Assembly: GCF_021277265.1 (NCBI RefSeq)
Contig: NZ_JAJSOH010000004.1
Coordinates: forward strand, 124,001 to 188,000
DNA: 64,000 nucleotides
Reading direction: 5' to 3'
DNA from: Kineosporia rhizophila
Lineage (GTDB): Bacteria > Actinomycetota > Actinomycetes > Actinomycetales > Kineosporiaceae
Numbering within the stretch: the stretch's first letter is position 1; the number at the start of each line of letters is the position of its first letter. A program made the translations under genes and the position numbers. Positions 25,550-35,000 of the stretch are shown in pieces. Below the pieces are notes generated by a model, which did not search any database, was not told where the DNA came from, and was given only the letters and a program-made list of their open reading frames with translations.

Positions 25550-26860
25550 TCAGGGGCGGGAAGTTCGGTCGTCTTCCTGGTCGCGGGCGCTGACCGCGCT
25601 CACACTCAGACCGCCGGTCTGGGGCGAGGCGGGTTCCGGCTCGTCCAGGTCCCACGCCGAAGGGGCTTCTGGGCGTTCCCAGCCCCCGGTGGTCTGGTAC
25701 TGGGGCTCGAACTCCGGCTGGGCCGGGGAGTACGAGTACTGCGGCGTCTCCTCGTATTCCGGCTCTTCCAGGTAGGCCGGGACGACCGGAGCCGGGGCCG
25801 GGGCCGGGGGAGCAGCAGGCCGAGGTCCAGAAGGGGCCGGGGCTGCGGGCCGGGCCACCGGGCGGTCGGGAATCCCGCCGGAGGCGCGCTTCTTCAGCGC
25901 CCGGGCCACGCCGCGCTCGACCGGTGCGGAGTCGGTGAACAGCCCCAGTTCCGGTGCCACCACCCGTCCGGTCTCGTCCAGCGGCAGCTTCCAGCGGCGC
26001 CCGGCGTAGGGGCCGGCGATCATCACGCGAAGCATCGGCAGACCGGGGGCCACCGCAGTGAGCAGGTCGGCCTCGGTGTCGTTGAGCGGCCCGCAGAACA
26101 GCACGGTGAGCGGGTGCTGGTAGTTCCCGGTGCGGGCCCGGGCGTCCAGGTCACGCAGCACGGCCAGGGGCTGCGGGCCGGAGAAGCGCGGATGCAGACC
26201 GGAGGCCACGACGACGTCCGGCTCCAGGCTCCCGGCCGGGACCAGCCGGGCCGAGAGTTGGGCAGCCACCGCACAGATCAGGCTGCCGACCTGACGGTCG
26301 GGACCGGTCACCTCGATGACCCCGGGGGCGCGCAGCAGGTCGAGCAGGGTGACGGTGCCGTTCTCGGCCCCGATAACGACCGGCACGGCCGGTACGTCGT
26401 CGACCAGGTCGGCGGGGCCGGGCGTGACCGCCTGACGGTTTGCCTCCCAACGGTTCTCACGCATCCGCCAGGGTCCCTGGCCCGGTTCCACCCGGCGCAG
26501 GCCGGACAGCGCCAGGGTGAGCGTGGTGCGCGAGACCAGGGCGGCGAACGGCCGGGTGTCCGGCTCCCCGGCCAGCCGGGCGTTCGCGTCGCCGAGACCG
26601 GTCCGCAGAACGCCGCCCAGCTCGGGATCGTTGAGCTGGGCGGCGATCAGGCGCACGTTCCGGCCGAACCGGTACACCTGCACCGCCGGCCTGACCAGGT
26701 CGGCGAAGGTGGCCCGTAGATAACGGCGGATCCGCCCGAAGGTCGACTTCCAGCCCCATCGCCGGCTGTACCAGCGGGCGACGAAGAAGAGGACCACGGC
26801 GACCTCGACGAGCAGGACGACCGTGAGAACGGTCGTCCTGCTCAGGCTGATACCGCTCAT
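25550..26860 (-). CDS. T7SS-associated single-pass membrane protein, unknown function
   Basis: This is a 436-residue protein that I do not recognise by family. It begins with one hydrophobic helix (about residues 10-28) followed by a very basic juxtamembrane stretch (R-W-Y-S-R-R-W-G-W-K). A mixed alpha/beta domain spans about 60-310, with strands such as P-L-T-V-L-F-C-G-P-L that suggest a Rossmann-like or nucleotide-binding-like core but with no Walker motif. The last 120 residues are Pro/Ala- then Glu/Tyr-rich and probably disordered. It lies between the WXG100-like pair and the ATPase, so it may take the structural place of EccE or EssB; that is inference. The ATG at 26860 has an AGGAT site 9 nt upstream. 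Confidence 0.7.
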   Translation of the reverse strand: MSGISLSRTTVLTVVLLVEVAVVLFFVARWYSRRWGWKSTFGRIRRYLRATFADLVRPAVQVYRFGRNVRLIAAQLNDPELGGVLRTGLGDANARLAGEPDTRPFAALVSRTTLTLALSGLRRVEPGQGPWRMRENRWEANRQAVTPGPADLVDDVPAVPVVIGAENGTVTLLDLLRAPGVIEVTGPDRQVGSLICAVAAQLSARLVPAGSLEPDVVVASGLHPRFSGPQPLAVLRDLDARARTGNYQHPLTVLFCGPLNDTEADLLTAVAPGLPMLRVMIAGPYAGRRWKLPLDETGRVVAPELGLFTDSAPVERGVARALKKRASGGIPDRPVARPAAPAPSGPRPAAPPAPAPAPVVPAYLEEPEYEETPQYSYSPAQPEFEPQYQTTGGWERPEAPSAWDLDEPEPASPQTGGLSVSAVSARDQEDDRTSRP

Positions 26861-26897
26861 GAACTAGGCATCCTGGCGTCCGTGCGGAGGTGGGGGA

Positions 26898-27209
26898 TCA
26901 GGCGTCGGCGGACTCGGAGGGCTTGGAGTAGCCCAGGTCGAGGTCCTCGAGGTTCTTGATCGTGCTCTCGAAGCTGTCGCCGAAGTTCTTGATGTTGGCG
27001 ATCGCGTCGCGCAGGTTCTTCTGGAACGTCGCGAACTCCGTGCTCATCACCGGGCTGGACTGCTTCAGCCACAGGCCGCCGTCGTTCGTCAGCAGCGCGG
27101 TGACCTTGGCGAGCAGGTCGTCGAGCTCGGTGATGATGGTGTCCTTGTTGTCGTTCATGACCTTGATGACGTTGCGCGCGGCAACCGGGTCGACGTTCAC
27201 GTCGGGCAT
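26898..27209 (-). CDS. WXG100-like small secreted protein B
   Basis: This is a 103-residue, mostly helical protein with a helix-turn-helix hairpin layout like ESAT-6/CFP-10. The turn carries G-G-L-W-L-K-Q-S-S-P-V at residues 44-54 with Trp47, not the classical W-x-G. The same turn, at the same residue numbers, occurs in the neighbouring 102-residue protein. The C-terminal tail has a Tyr (94), but no exact Y-x-x-x-D/E export motif. Proteins of this family are exported by T7SS as dimers and recognised by the ATPase. The two neighbours probably form a heterodimer. The start is an ATG with a GAGAGAAG site. Confidence 0.82.
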   Translation of the reverse strand: MPDVNVDPVAARNVIKVMNDNKDTIITELDDLLAKVTALLTNDGGLWLKQSSPVMSTEFATFQKNLRDAIANIKNFGDSFESTIKNLEDLDLGYSKPSESADA

Positions 27210-27256
27210 GGCGGGCTTCTCTCGCTGGTTTCGGTCAGGTCAGGGCGGGACCGCGA

Positions 27257-27565
27257 TCAGCCGGTGGCCTTGGCCGCCTCGACGATCTGGGCGTCCATGT
27301 CGCGCAGCTGGGCCACGATGTTCTCGAACTGGTTGGCCCAGGACGGAATGCTGTTGACGGCCTGGGTCACCGAGGTGTTGAACGCCTGGTACTTCTCGTT
27401 CAGCACCGGGCTGGACTGCATCAGCCACAGACCGCCGCCGTCGGCCAGCAGGCCGTTCACCGCGTTCTGGATCAGCGTCAGCTTGGGCACCGTGTCGGTG
27501 GCCACCTGGCGCAGCTTCGTGGCCACCACCTGGACGTCTTCGTAGACGACCTTCATGTCGCTCAA
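27257..27565 (-). CDS. WXG100-like small secreted protein A
   Basis: This is a 102-residue helical hairpin protein, paralogous to the next gene. The turn is G-G-L-W-L-M-Q-S-S-P-V (residues 44-54, Trp47). The two flanking amphipathic helices (about 8-42 and 55-98) fit the WXG100 fold. No Y-x-x-x-D/E tail is present. The start is probably TTG at 27565, because an AAAGGAA site lies 8 nt upstream of it; the ATG three codons later is too far from that site. Gene order and spacing (47 bp) indicate cotranscription and heterodimer formation with the downstream paralogue. Confidence 0.82.
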   Translation of the reverse strand: MSDMKVVYEDVQVVATKLRQVATDTVPKLTLIQNAVNGLLADGGGLWLMQSSPVLNEKYQAFNTSVTQAVNSIPSWANQFENIVAQLRDMDAQIVEAAKATG

Positions 27566-27646
27566 GGGGCTGGTTCCTTTCGGTCGGGCCCGGCGGTCAC
27601 CGGGCGCTCAGGGAGAGGGAAGGGCAGGGCCGAGAACCGCCGCGGG

Positions 27647-28771
27647 TCAGTCGTCCTCGTCCTCGTAGAGGCCGGGGCCCTCGGTCTGGGTCCAGTCGTC
27701 GGTGTCGGCGTTGCCCTTCCACTTGCGCACCGTGCCGTCCTCGTCGGTCATCACCTTGACGTCGTTGTCGATCTTGGCGTCGATGGCGGTGCCGTCGGGG
27801 GTCTTGTTGTTGGTGACCTCGACCTTGGTCTCCTTGCCGTCCTCGACACTGACCGCGGTGTACCCGGTGTCGTTGCCCTGGGCGTCGCGGGTCGGGGTGG
27901 TCGTGGTCGTCGACGTGCTGTCGTTGTCGTCGTCGTCCGGGTCGTCGAACTTGTTGTCGCTGACGAACGAGGTGATCTGACCGTCGGAGTCGTAGGTGTA
28001 CTTGGTCTCGATCGTCTCGGTGGAGCCGTCCCCGTGCTTCAGCGTGGTGCTGGTCGAGCTGGGCCGCTCGCTGTCGCCCTCGTACTTGTAGGTGGTCGTG
28101 GTCTCGTAGGCCAGACCCTCCTGCGAGGTGTTCTTCGAGGTCTGCGAGGTGAGCCGGCCGGACTCGTCGTACTGGCTGTCGGTCTTGGCCGGATTGCCGT
28201 CGAAGACCGGGGCCGAGACGTTCTTGTTGTCCTTGTGCTGCTCGTTGTAGATCGACTGGGCGTCGGTGTGGGTGGGCCGGGCGCCCGGGTCCTCGGGGAT
28301 CGTGCCCCAGGGGATCAGCGGGACGGCCTCGCCCTGCACCTTGTTGCCGTGCTCGTCCCACAGCGGTGAGGGGGTGAACTTCAGGTCCTTGGTGGCCTGG
28401 TAGCGGTCCCACTCGTCCTTCTTGCCCTGCCACTGGGCCAGGATCAGGCTGGCCAGCGAACTGCTCGACTTGGTGGCGAAGTCGCTGTCCATGTCGAAGA
28501 ACTTGGTGGCCACGCCGTCGAGCAGCCCGGCCAGGTCGCCGAGGCGGTCCATCGCGTCCTTGAACGGCTGTTCCCAGGCGGTGTGGAACTTGATCAGCGA
28601 GCTGGACAGCTTCTGGCTGCCGATCGCCTCGGACCGCTTGCGCACACCGCTGATGCCGGTGCTCAGGCCCGGCACCTCGTTGTCGAGGTTGTCCTTGAGC
28701 GTCCGGGCGTCGTTGGCCAGCTTGTGCAGCTGGTCGTAGTTGATCTGAAGGTCCGGCTGTCCGTCGGCCAC
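27647..28771 (-). CDS. putative T7SS substrate with WXG/LXG-type N-terminus and acidic repeat tail
   Basis: This is a 374-residue protein. Residues 1-115 are a helical domain with a W-E-Q-P turn (in F-H-T-A-W-E-Q-P-F) that resembles long WXG100/LXG targeting domains. The rest is Asp/Thr/Ser-rich and strongly acidic, with YD-like motifs (Y-D-E-S-G-R-L, Y-D-S-D-G-Q-I) and two runs, D-D-P-D-D-D-D-N-D and T-S-T-T-T-T-T-T-P. The very acidic tail looks like a calcium- or cation-responsive extracellular segment rather than an enzyme. It is the first gene of the minus-strand operon, starting at GTG 28771, divergent from the giant gene. It is perhaps a co-secreted structural partner; its function is unknown. 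Confidence 0.7.
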   Translation of the reverse strand: MADGQPDLQINYDQLHKLANDARTLKDNLDNEVPGLSTGISGVRKRSEAIGSQKLSSSLIKFHTAWEQPFKDAMDRLGDLAGLLDGVATKFFDMDSDFATKSSSSLASLILAQWQGKKDEWDRYQATKDLKFTPSPLWDEHGNKVQGEAVPLIPWGTIPEDPGARPTHTDAQSIYNEQHKDNKNVSAPVFDGNPAKTDSQYDESGRLTSQTSKNTSQEGLAYETTTTYKYEGDSERPSSTSTTLKHGDGSTETIETKYTYDSDGQITSFVSDNKFDDPDDDDNDSTSTTTTTPTRDAQGNDTGYTAVSVEDGKETKVEVTNNKTPDGTAIDAKIDNDVKVMTDEDGTVRKWKGNADTDDWTQTEGPGLYEDEDD

Positions 28772-29027
28772 GGCGCGGGTGCCTCCGTATCTGCTCAGGT
28801 GTGCTCAAGGCTGCTCGAGAACACACGTTTCGGGCTGAGGAAGGGCTTTGTCAACGCGGCGGTACGCGAGGGCAGATTGCCAGGGAGCTTTCGGGCGGCC
28901 CGGCGCCCGGGCTCTGGCCCGTGACCCCGGAGGCCGGTGAGAGTTGTCAGCTGGGTGTCCTGCGTGCGCGGCCGGCCCGCAGACCCCCTCGGCCCCTGAA
29001 CCGAGAAGCTGATCGAGGAGTGAAGTC
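28772..29027. promoter_or_regulatory. divergent intergenic region of the T7SS locus
   Basis: This 256-bp GC-rich region separates the minus-strand secretion operon from the giant effector gene. It must hold both promoters, but I could not identify convincing -35/-10 pairs. The GAGGAG at about 29014-29019 is the ribosome site for the TTG start at 29028. Confidence 0.4.
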
Positions 29028-32000
29028 TTGGCGCGTCCCGGCGACTGGTCCCCCCTGGGTCTGGGTGGAGACCCGACGCCCGGCGACCCCGAAGTGGTCG
29101 ACGGAATCGTCAACTACATGAAACTGATCCAGGAGGCCGCCACCGAGGCGGACCAGGGGATCAAGAACATCATGTCGGGGACGGGGGACGGGGCGTTCGT
29201 CGGCAAGACCGCCGACTGGCTCCGCGAGGAGATCGAGTCCAAGACCAAGACCTTCCTCTCGGCGGTGGCCAGCGCGTTCGAGACCGCCTCGCCGGCCATG
29301 TCGACCTACGCCCAGAAGCTGCGCGACGCCCAGGCCTCCGCCGACAACGCGCTCTCCCAGGCCCAGGGCCTGGCCGAGGACGACTCCCGCCGGGAGACCC
29401 TGAAACAGCAGGCCGAACAGGCCAAGTCGGACCTGGAGGCGGCGGCCGGCACCGCGTCCTCGGCGGTGGACTCGGTGGCGCACGCCACCAACCCGTGGGC
29501 CAAGAGCGCCTGTGAACAGTTCTGGGACGCCTTCTTCTGGATCGTCCTGCTGATCACCGTGGTCGCGATCTTCGTCGGTGGCCCGCTCGGCCTGATCGCG
29601 TTCGCCCTGAACGTGGTCCTGGCGGTCAAGGAGATCGTCGACTTCGCCCAGGGCAACAGCAGCATCGGCGAGCTGCTGCTGTCGCTGGTCGGGGTGCTGT
29701 TCCCGAGCACCCGCGCGCTCAAGCTGGGCGACCTGGTCAGCTCGATCAAGTCGGCCACCGCGGCGATCGCCAAGGGCGCCTGGGCCGGGGTCAAGGGCCT
29801 GGGCAACGACCTGGCCAACATCTTCCGGAACCTGAGCTGGTCGGGCATCGCCAAGAACGTCACCGACCTGGGCAACGTGGTGATCACCTCGGTCAAGGCC
29901 GGGGCGGCCTGGATCCCGAAGGCGGTGGTCGGGGCCGGCGCCTTCGCCCACGGGCTGGTGGCGCTGCCCAAGACCACGATCTCGGCCGTCTCCTCGGGTT
30001 TCGTCAACGGCCTGGGCAAGCTGGCCGGGGCCGGCGTGGCCAAGATCAACAGTGCCGTCGACGCCTTCCTGAACACCCGGTTCGTCCAGCTCACCAAGGA
30101 GTCGCTGGGCGGCTGGCAGGCGCTGCGCATCTTCCTGCCGATGGCCGGTCACGAGATCCGCGGCCTGGGGGTGCTGAACGCCTTCAAGGTCGGTGTGCTC
30201 GGCCGTGGCCTGAACATCAGCAGCTTCAAGAACATGACCCTGGTCGACAAGCTCGGTGACACCGTGCAGATCGTCAAGGGCATCACGATGACCAGCGGGG
30301 GCGTGTACGACGCCTGGTCGAAGGTGATGAAGCCGGAGCTGATCACCCCCGGCGGCTCGGCCGGCGGTCTCGGTCAGGCGCCGCCCGCCCTGCCCCGCCC
30401 GATCATCGAGATGCCTCCGCTGCGGCAGGCCGACGTGCTGAGCCGGATGCCGGACGTGGACACCAGTCTGCTGCGCGGGCCGAACGGTGACTTCGGCAGC
30501 GTGAAGATCGGCAACAACACCACGATCGCCGACCTGAACAGCGGCACCTGGCACGTGAACGACGCGAACACCTCGTTCAGCAGCACCCCGAGCGGCATCC
30601 AGGTGCCCAACTCGGCCTTCTCCTCGCTCGGTGACGTGGGCGGCGCCGATCTGCGGCAGTTCGGCAGCATCGACGCCATCGCCAACGCCGGGGCGCACGT
30701 CAGCACCCCCGGGCTGGGGGAGGCCGGGGCCGGGCTGGGCAAGCTGGTGCTGCCCGGAAACCTCGGCAACGTAGGTAATCTCGGCGGTGGGCTGGGCGCG
30801 GTGAAGATTCCCGGGATCGCCGAGAGCCTGGGCGGCGCCGGGGCGGTCGGGTCGCTGAAGGCGATCGGTGACCTCGACGTGCTGACCAAGGTGGGCAACC
30901 TCAACCAGCTCGGCGATCTGAGCAAGGTGGGCGGCACCACCCAGATCACCGACGGGAACGTCACCCTGCGGGGCGGCGACCTGAAGCTCGTCGACGGCAG
31001 CGGCGCCTCGATCAGCCTGAACGACCTGAAGATCACCAACGGCTCGGGCGTCAGCTTCGACCTGAACGGCCTGAAGCTCACCGACGGGGTGGCCACGGTG
31101 GCCCCGACCGGGCTGCGGGTGGACGCCGGGGCGGGCACCGGCGGTATGCGATTCACCGACGGCGCGGCCTCGGTGGACGTGAGCAAGCTCCAGATCACCC
31201 ACGGCAACACCGGTCTGGGCCTGACCGACCTGAAGTTCACCAACGGCAGCGGCACCACCTTCGACCTGCACAGCCTGAAGCTGAGCGACGGCGTGAACTC
31301 GGTCGACCTGGGCGCGAACCTGCGCATGGTGGACGGGGCCGGGGCGCCGGTGTCGGTCAACGGGATCAGCGGTCTGACCGACCACCTGTCCACCCCGGGC
31401 GGCCTGCAGAGCCTGCTGGGCCTGGACCAGACCACGGCCCTGCACAACATGCAGTCCATGTTCCCCGGGGCCGGCAGCGTGAGCCCGGTCTCGTTCGCCG
31501 GTGGTTCCGCCGGCGGCAACGCCTTCGGCTCGATCCACAACGCCAAGCTGCACGCGGACCTCAGCGACTTCGCCTTCCGTGAGCTGCCGAAGATCATGGA
31601 CAACGAGTTCCAGATCCTCAAGAAGACCGACGAGTCGGTCCAGATCAGCCTGTCCGACGACGCGATCACCCACATCGGCAGCAACCTGGGCGCGGGCGGG
31701 GCCGCGAAACTCGGGCAGGCCGGCCCGGCCCCGATCGAGATGCCCACCGCGCGGGCCGACGGCAGCACCTTCAACGCCGGCCCGGCCCGGCAGCCGGTGA
31801 TCCAGAGCAGCAGCGGGTTCGCCGAGCCGCAGGTGGCCCGGATCGAGACGCCGGGCGTGAACCGGGTCGAGGACGCCCTGGCCCAACTGGCCGACGTGGA
31901 GGTGCCACGCCGGGTCGACGCGCCGGACTCGGTGAGCGCGCACACCCCGGACGTGGACAGCGCCGGGTCGTCGTCCGGCCCTCGCCCCGACCTGGCCGGC

Positions 32001-35000
32001 GGCGAGGTCACCACTGCGCGCGTGGATCTCACGGCAAGGGACGGCCAGCCTCTGGCCGTCACCCCGGAGGGGCGTGTGGTCGATCCGGGCGGAGTACGGC
32101 CGGAGACCCCGAGCACGATCGACTCGGTGCCGACGCCGCACGGGGCCGGCGATCCGCTGGCCGAGGTGAAACACCTGGCCGACCGGCTGTTCCCGAACCA
32201 GGCCGACGCCGTGGTCACCTACCAGGCCGCCCAGGGGCTGCTGCACCAGGCCCAGCTGGCCAAGGCCGGCGGACTGCAGGCCGGGGACGGCGCCCACGTC
32301 GCCGTGCAGCAGGTGAACGACATCGTGGTCGCCGAACGGCTGCTCGCCAAGGCCGAGGAGAACCTGGCCAAGCACGGGCTCACCGGAGTCGAGGTCGACG
32401 CCCGGCTGGCCGGGCTGGAGGCCGGCGACCTGAAGTTCGCCGAGGCCAAGGTCGAGATCGACATCCGGACCCAGAAGCAGATCGACGCCGTCCGCGGCAG
32501 TGCCGGCTCCGGCGGCCCGGTCACGCTCAGGGACAACGAGCTGTTCGCCACCCCGGAGGCGTTCGACCCGAAGAAGGCGCTGGGCCTGGACGAGGCGCAG
32601 TGGCGCAGCCTGGACAAGGCCCAGGCCGACCTCAACTTCAGCAACGCCAAGGTCGACGCCGACACCCTGCGGGCCACGCTGGACTCGCTCGGCGTCGACC
32701 CGGCCGACTACCAGAAGTTCGTCCAGGCCCGCGATGTCGGCCCGTCGGCGGTCCAGGCCTACAAGGAGTCCGGTGGCCTGGGCGCGTTCGGCGCGAGCGA
32801 CGACCAGATCCGCAACGCCCTCAGACAACTGCCCGGCGACCGCCGGCTGATCGAGGCCCTGCACGGCGACGCCTCCTTCGAGCGATTCCGTGACGTGTTC
32901 AAGGGTGTCTGGCAGGACTTCGCGGCCAAGGCCGGCGGCGACGTGGACCTGGCCGCCGACCGACTGCGGTTCGCCCAGTGGCAGACCGACCCGCTGCGGG
33001 CAGGCAGTGTTCCGCCCGGTCTCGAGGCCTCGGACGTGGTCCGGATCTTCCGCGACCGGGACGGGGCGGTCTCGCTCAACGGCGCGCCCAAGGACCTGCC
33101 CAGCGTGCCCGGCCGCGAGCTGGACCCGCCCGGCGGGCTGTCGATGGACGGCCTGGCCAAGGTCTGGAACGACGTGGTCGACAAGGCCCGGGCCAACCTC
33201 CTGGACCTGCAGCACTCGCCGGGCTCGAACTTCGAGCTGGAGGCGATGTTCGACGACGTGCTGCGCGAGATCGCCGACGGGTTGCCCGAGGCGTTCGCCC
33301 GGCAGGCCCGGTTCGAGGACGAGTTGCTCGCCTCGCTGCCCAAGTTCGACGACATGGTGGCGAGCACGAAGGGGAACGCCTCCTGGGGCGACGAGGTCGG
33401 GGCCGACGCGGTCGGCCGGGCGAAGATCAACTACGTCGGTGAACTGCGGAACTCGTTCAACCAGACGGTGCGCGACCTGGACATCCGGTTCACCGGCCGG
33501 GGTGGCGACGAGGTCACGCCCGAGATCGACCCGAAGCTGCAGTCGATGCGCGACGAGCTGTTCGGCGACGCGGCCGCCGGCTCCGGCTCGCCCGCGCCGT
33601 ACCGTGGGCTGGGCGACTACCCGGCCGGGCTCGAGCACTTCGCCGACACCGCCGCCCTGAACAAGGCTTTCGGTGACGACGCGTTCCGGAACTGGTCGGC
33701 CAAGGTCGACGAGATCACCCAGGGGGTGCCCGACCGGCTGCGTTTCGAGAACGAGGCCGGCGGCGCCCTGGACGACGCCGGACGCCAGTTCCACGACATG
33801 GCCGACGGCGCCGACGTCGAACCGAAGCTCCTCGACGCCATCGCCACCGACTACCGGGAGAAGCTGGCGGTCGCCTTCCACGACGCCTACGGCGCCGGGG
33901 GCAGCCGTCGGGGCTGGCTCGACCACGAGATGAGCCACGGCGACGCCTTCCACGGCGGACGATCGGCCCAGGCCGACTGGCGTTCGAACCAGGCTGACTG
34001 GCGGGCGAATCAGGCCGACTGGCGGGCAGATCAGGCCCAGGGGAGTGCGCTCCGGCCCAGCGACGCTTCGTCGGCTGAGGGCAGCCCGGGCCACAGTGCT
34101 CTGGAGAGCCCGGGCACGAGTTCGCAGCTCGCTTATGACGCGGGCGGTTTCAAGGTCGAGCCGGTGCAGACCCCGGAACGCCTGGACGTACGGGCCGGCG
34201 ACAGCGGCAACGTTCAGGTGCAGGTCCAGGTCAGGCCGGTCAGCGTGAACGAGGGGATCCAGCTGCCCAGGCCCGCCGTCGACCAGGCCCCGCAGCTTCC
34301 GAAACCCCAGACCGAGAACCCGTTCTCCAGCGGACGCCAGCTCTACGACAACCCGGCCGCGGCCCTCGATCACGACGTGGCGATCTTCGAAACCCGGTTC
34401 GCCGAAGCCGGTGTGCCGCAGTCGGTCTCGGACACCGTGCTGGGCAACTTCCGGGCCCAGGCCGAGGGCCTGGTGAACATCCATCAGGCCAGCGGCCACA
34501 GCCTGGACTCGGCGATGAAGGCCGGGGTGCAGTACGCCGGTTCGCTCAGCGCCCCGGTCAACCTCCACTTCGCCTACCAGCAACTGCTGAAGACGCCGCA
34601 GGCCTGGGCCGGGTTCCACCAGCAGGTCGAGGTGGCGGCGAACTCGTTGGAGAGCAAGGTGCTGGCCCGGATCGACCAGGCCGACCTGACCCACCTGAGC
34701 CCGGCCGAGCAGGCCCAGGTCCGGATCGACGCCCTGGGTTCGGTCGCGGACGGGGTGAACGACGTGTTCACCAAGCTCTACTCCACCCCGGGCAGCGTTT
34801 TCACGCGCGTCGACTCGGCGGGGGCCGGTCTCAGCGGCCTGGGCGCCCGCATAGACGGTGTGCTCGACCAGGTGCTGGCAGAACCGCCCCGCGCCCCACA
34901 CCTGACCACTCCGGACACTGCCCCGGTCAAGGTCGACCAGTGGGCCGACAACCTGCTCGCACACGCCGACGCCCGGTTCGACAAGCTGGGCAACGAGGAT

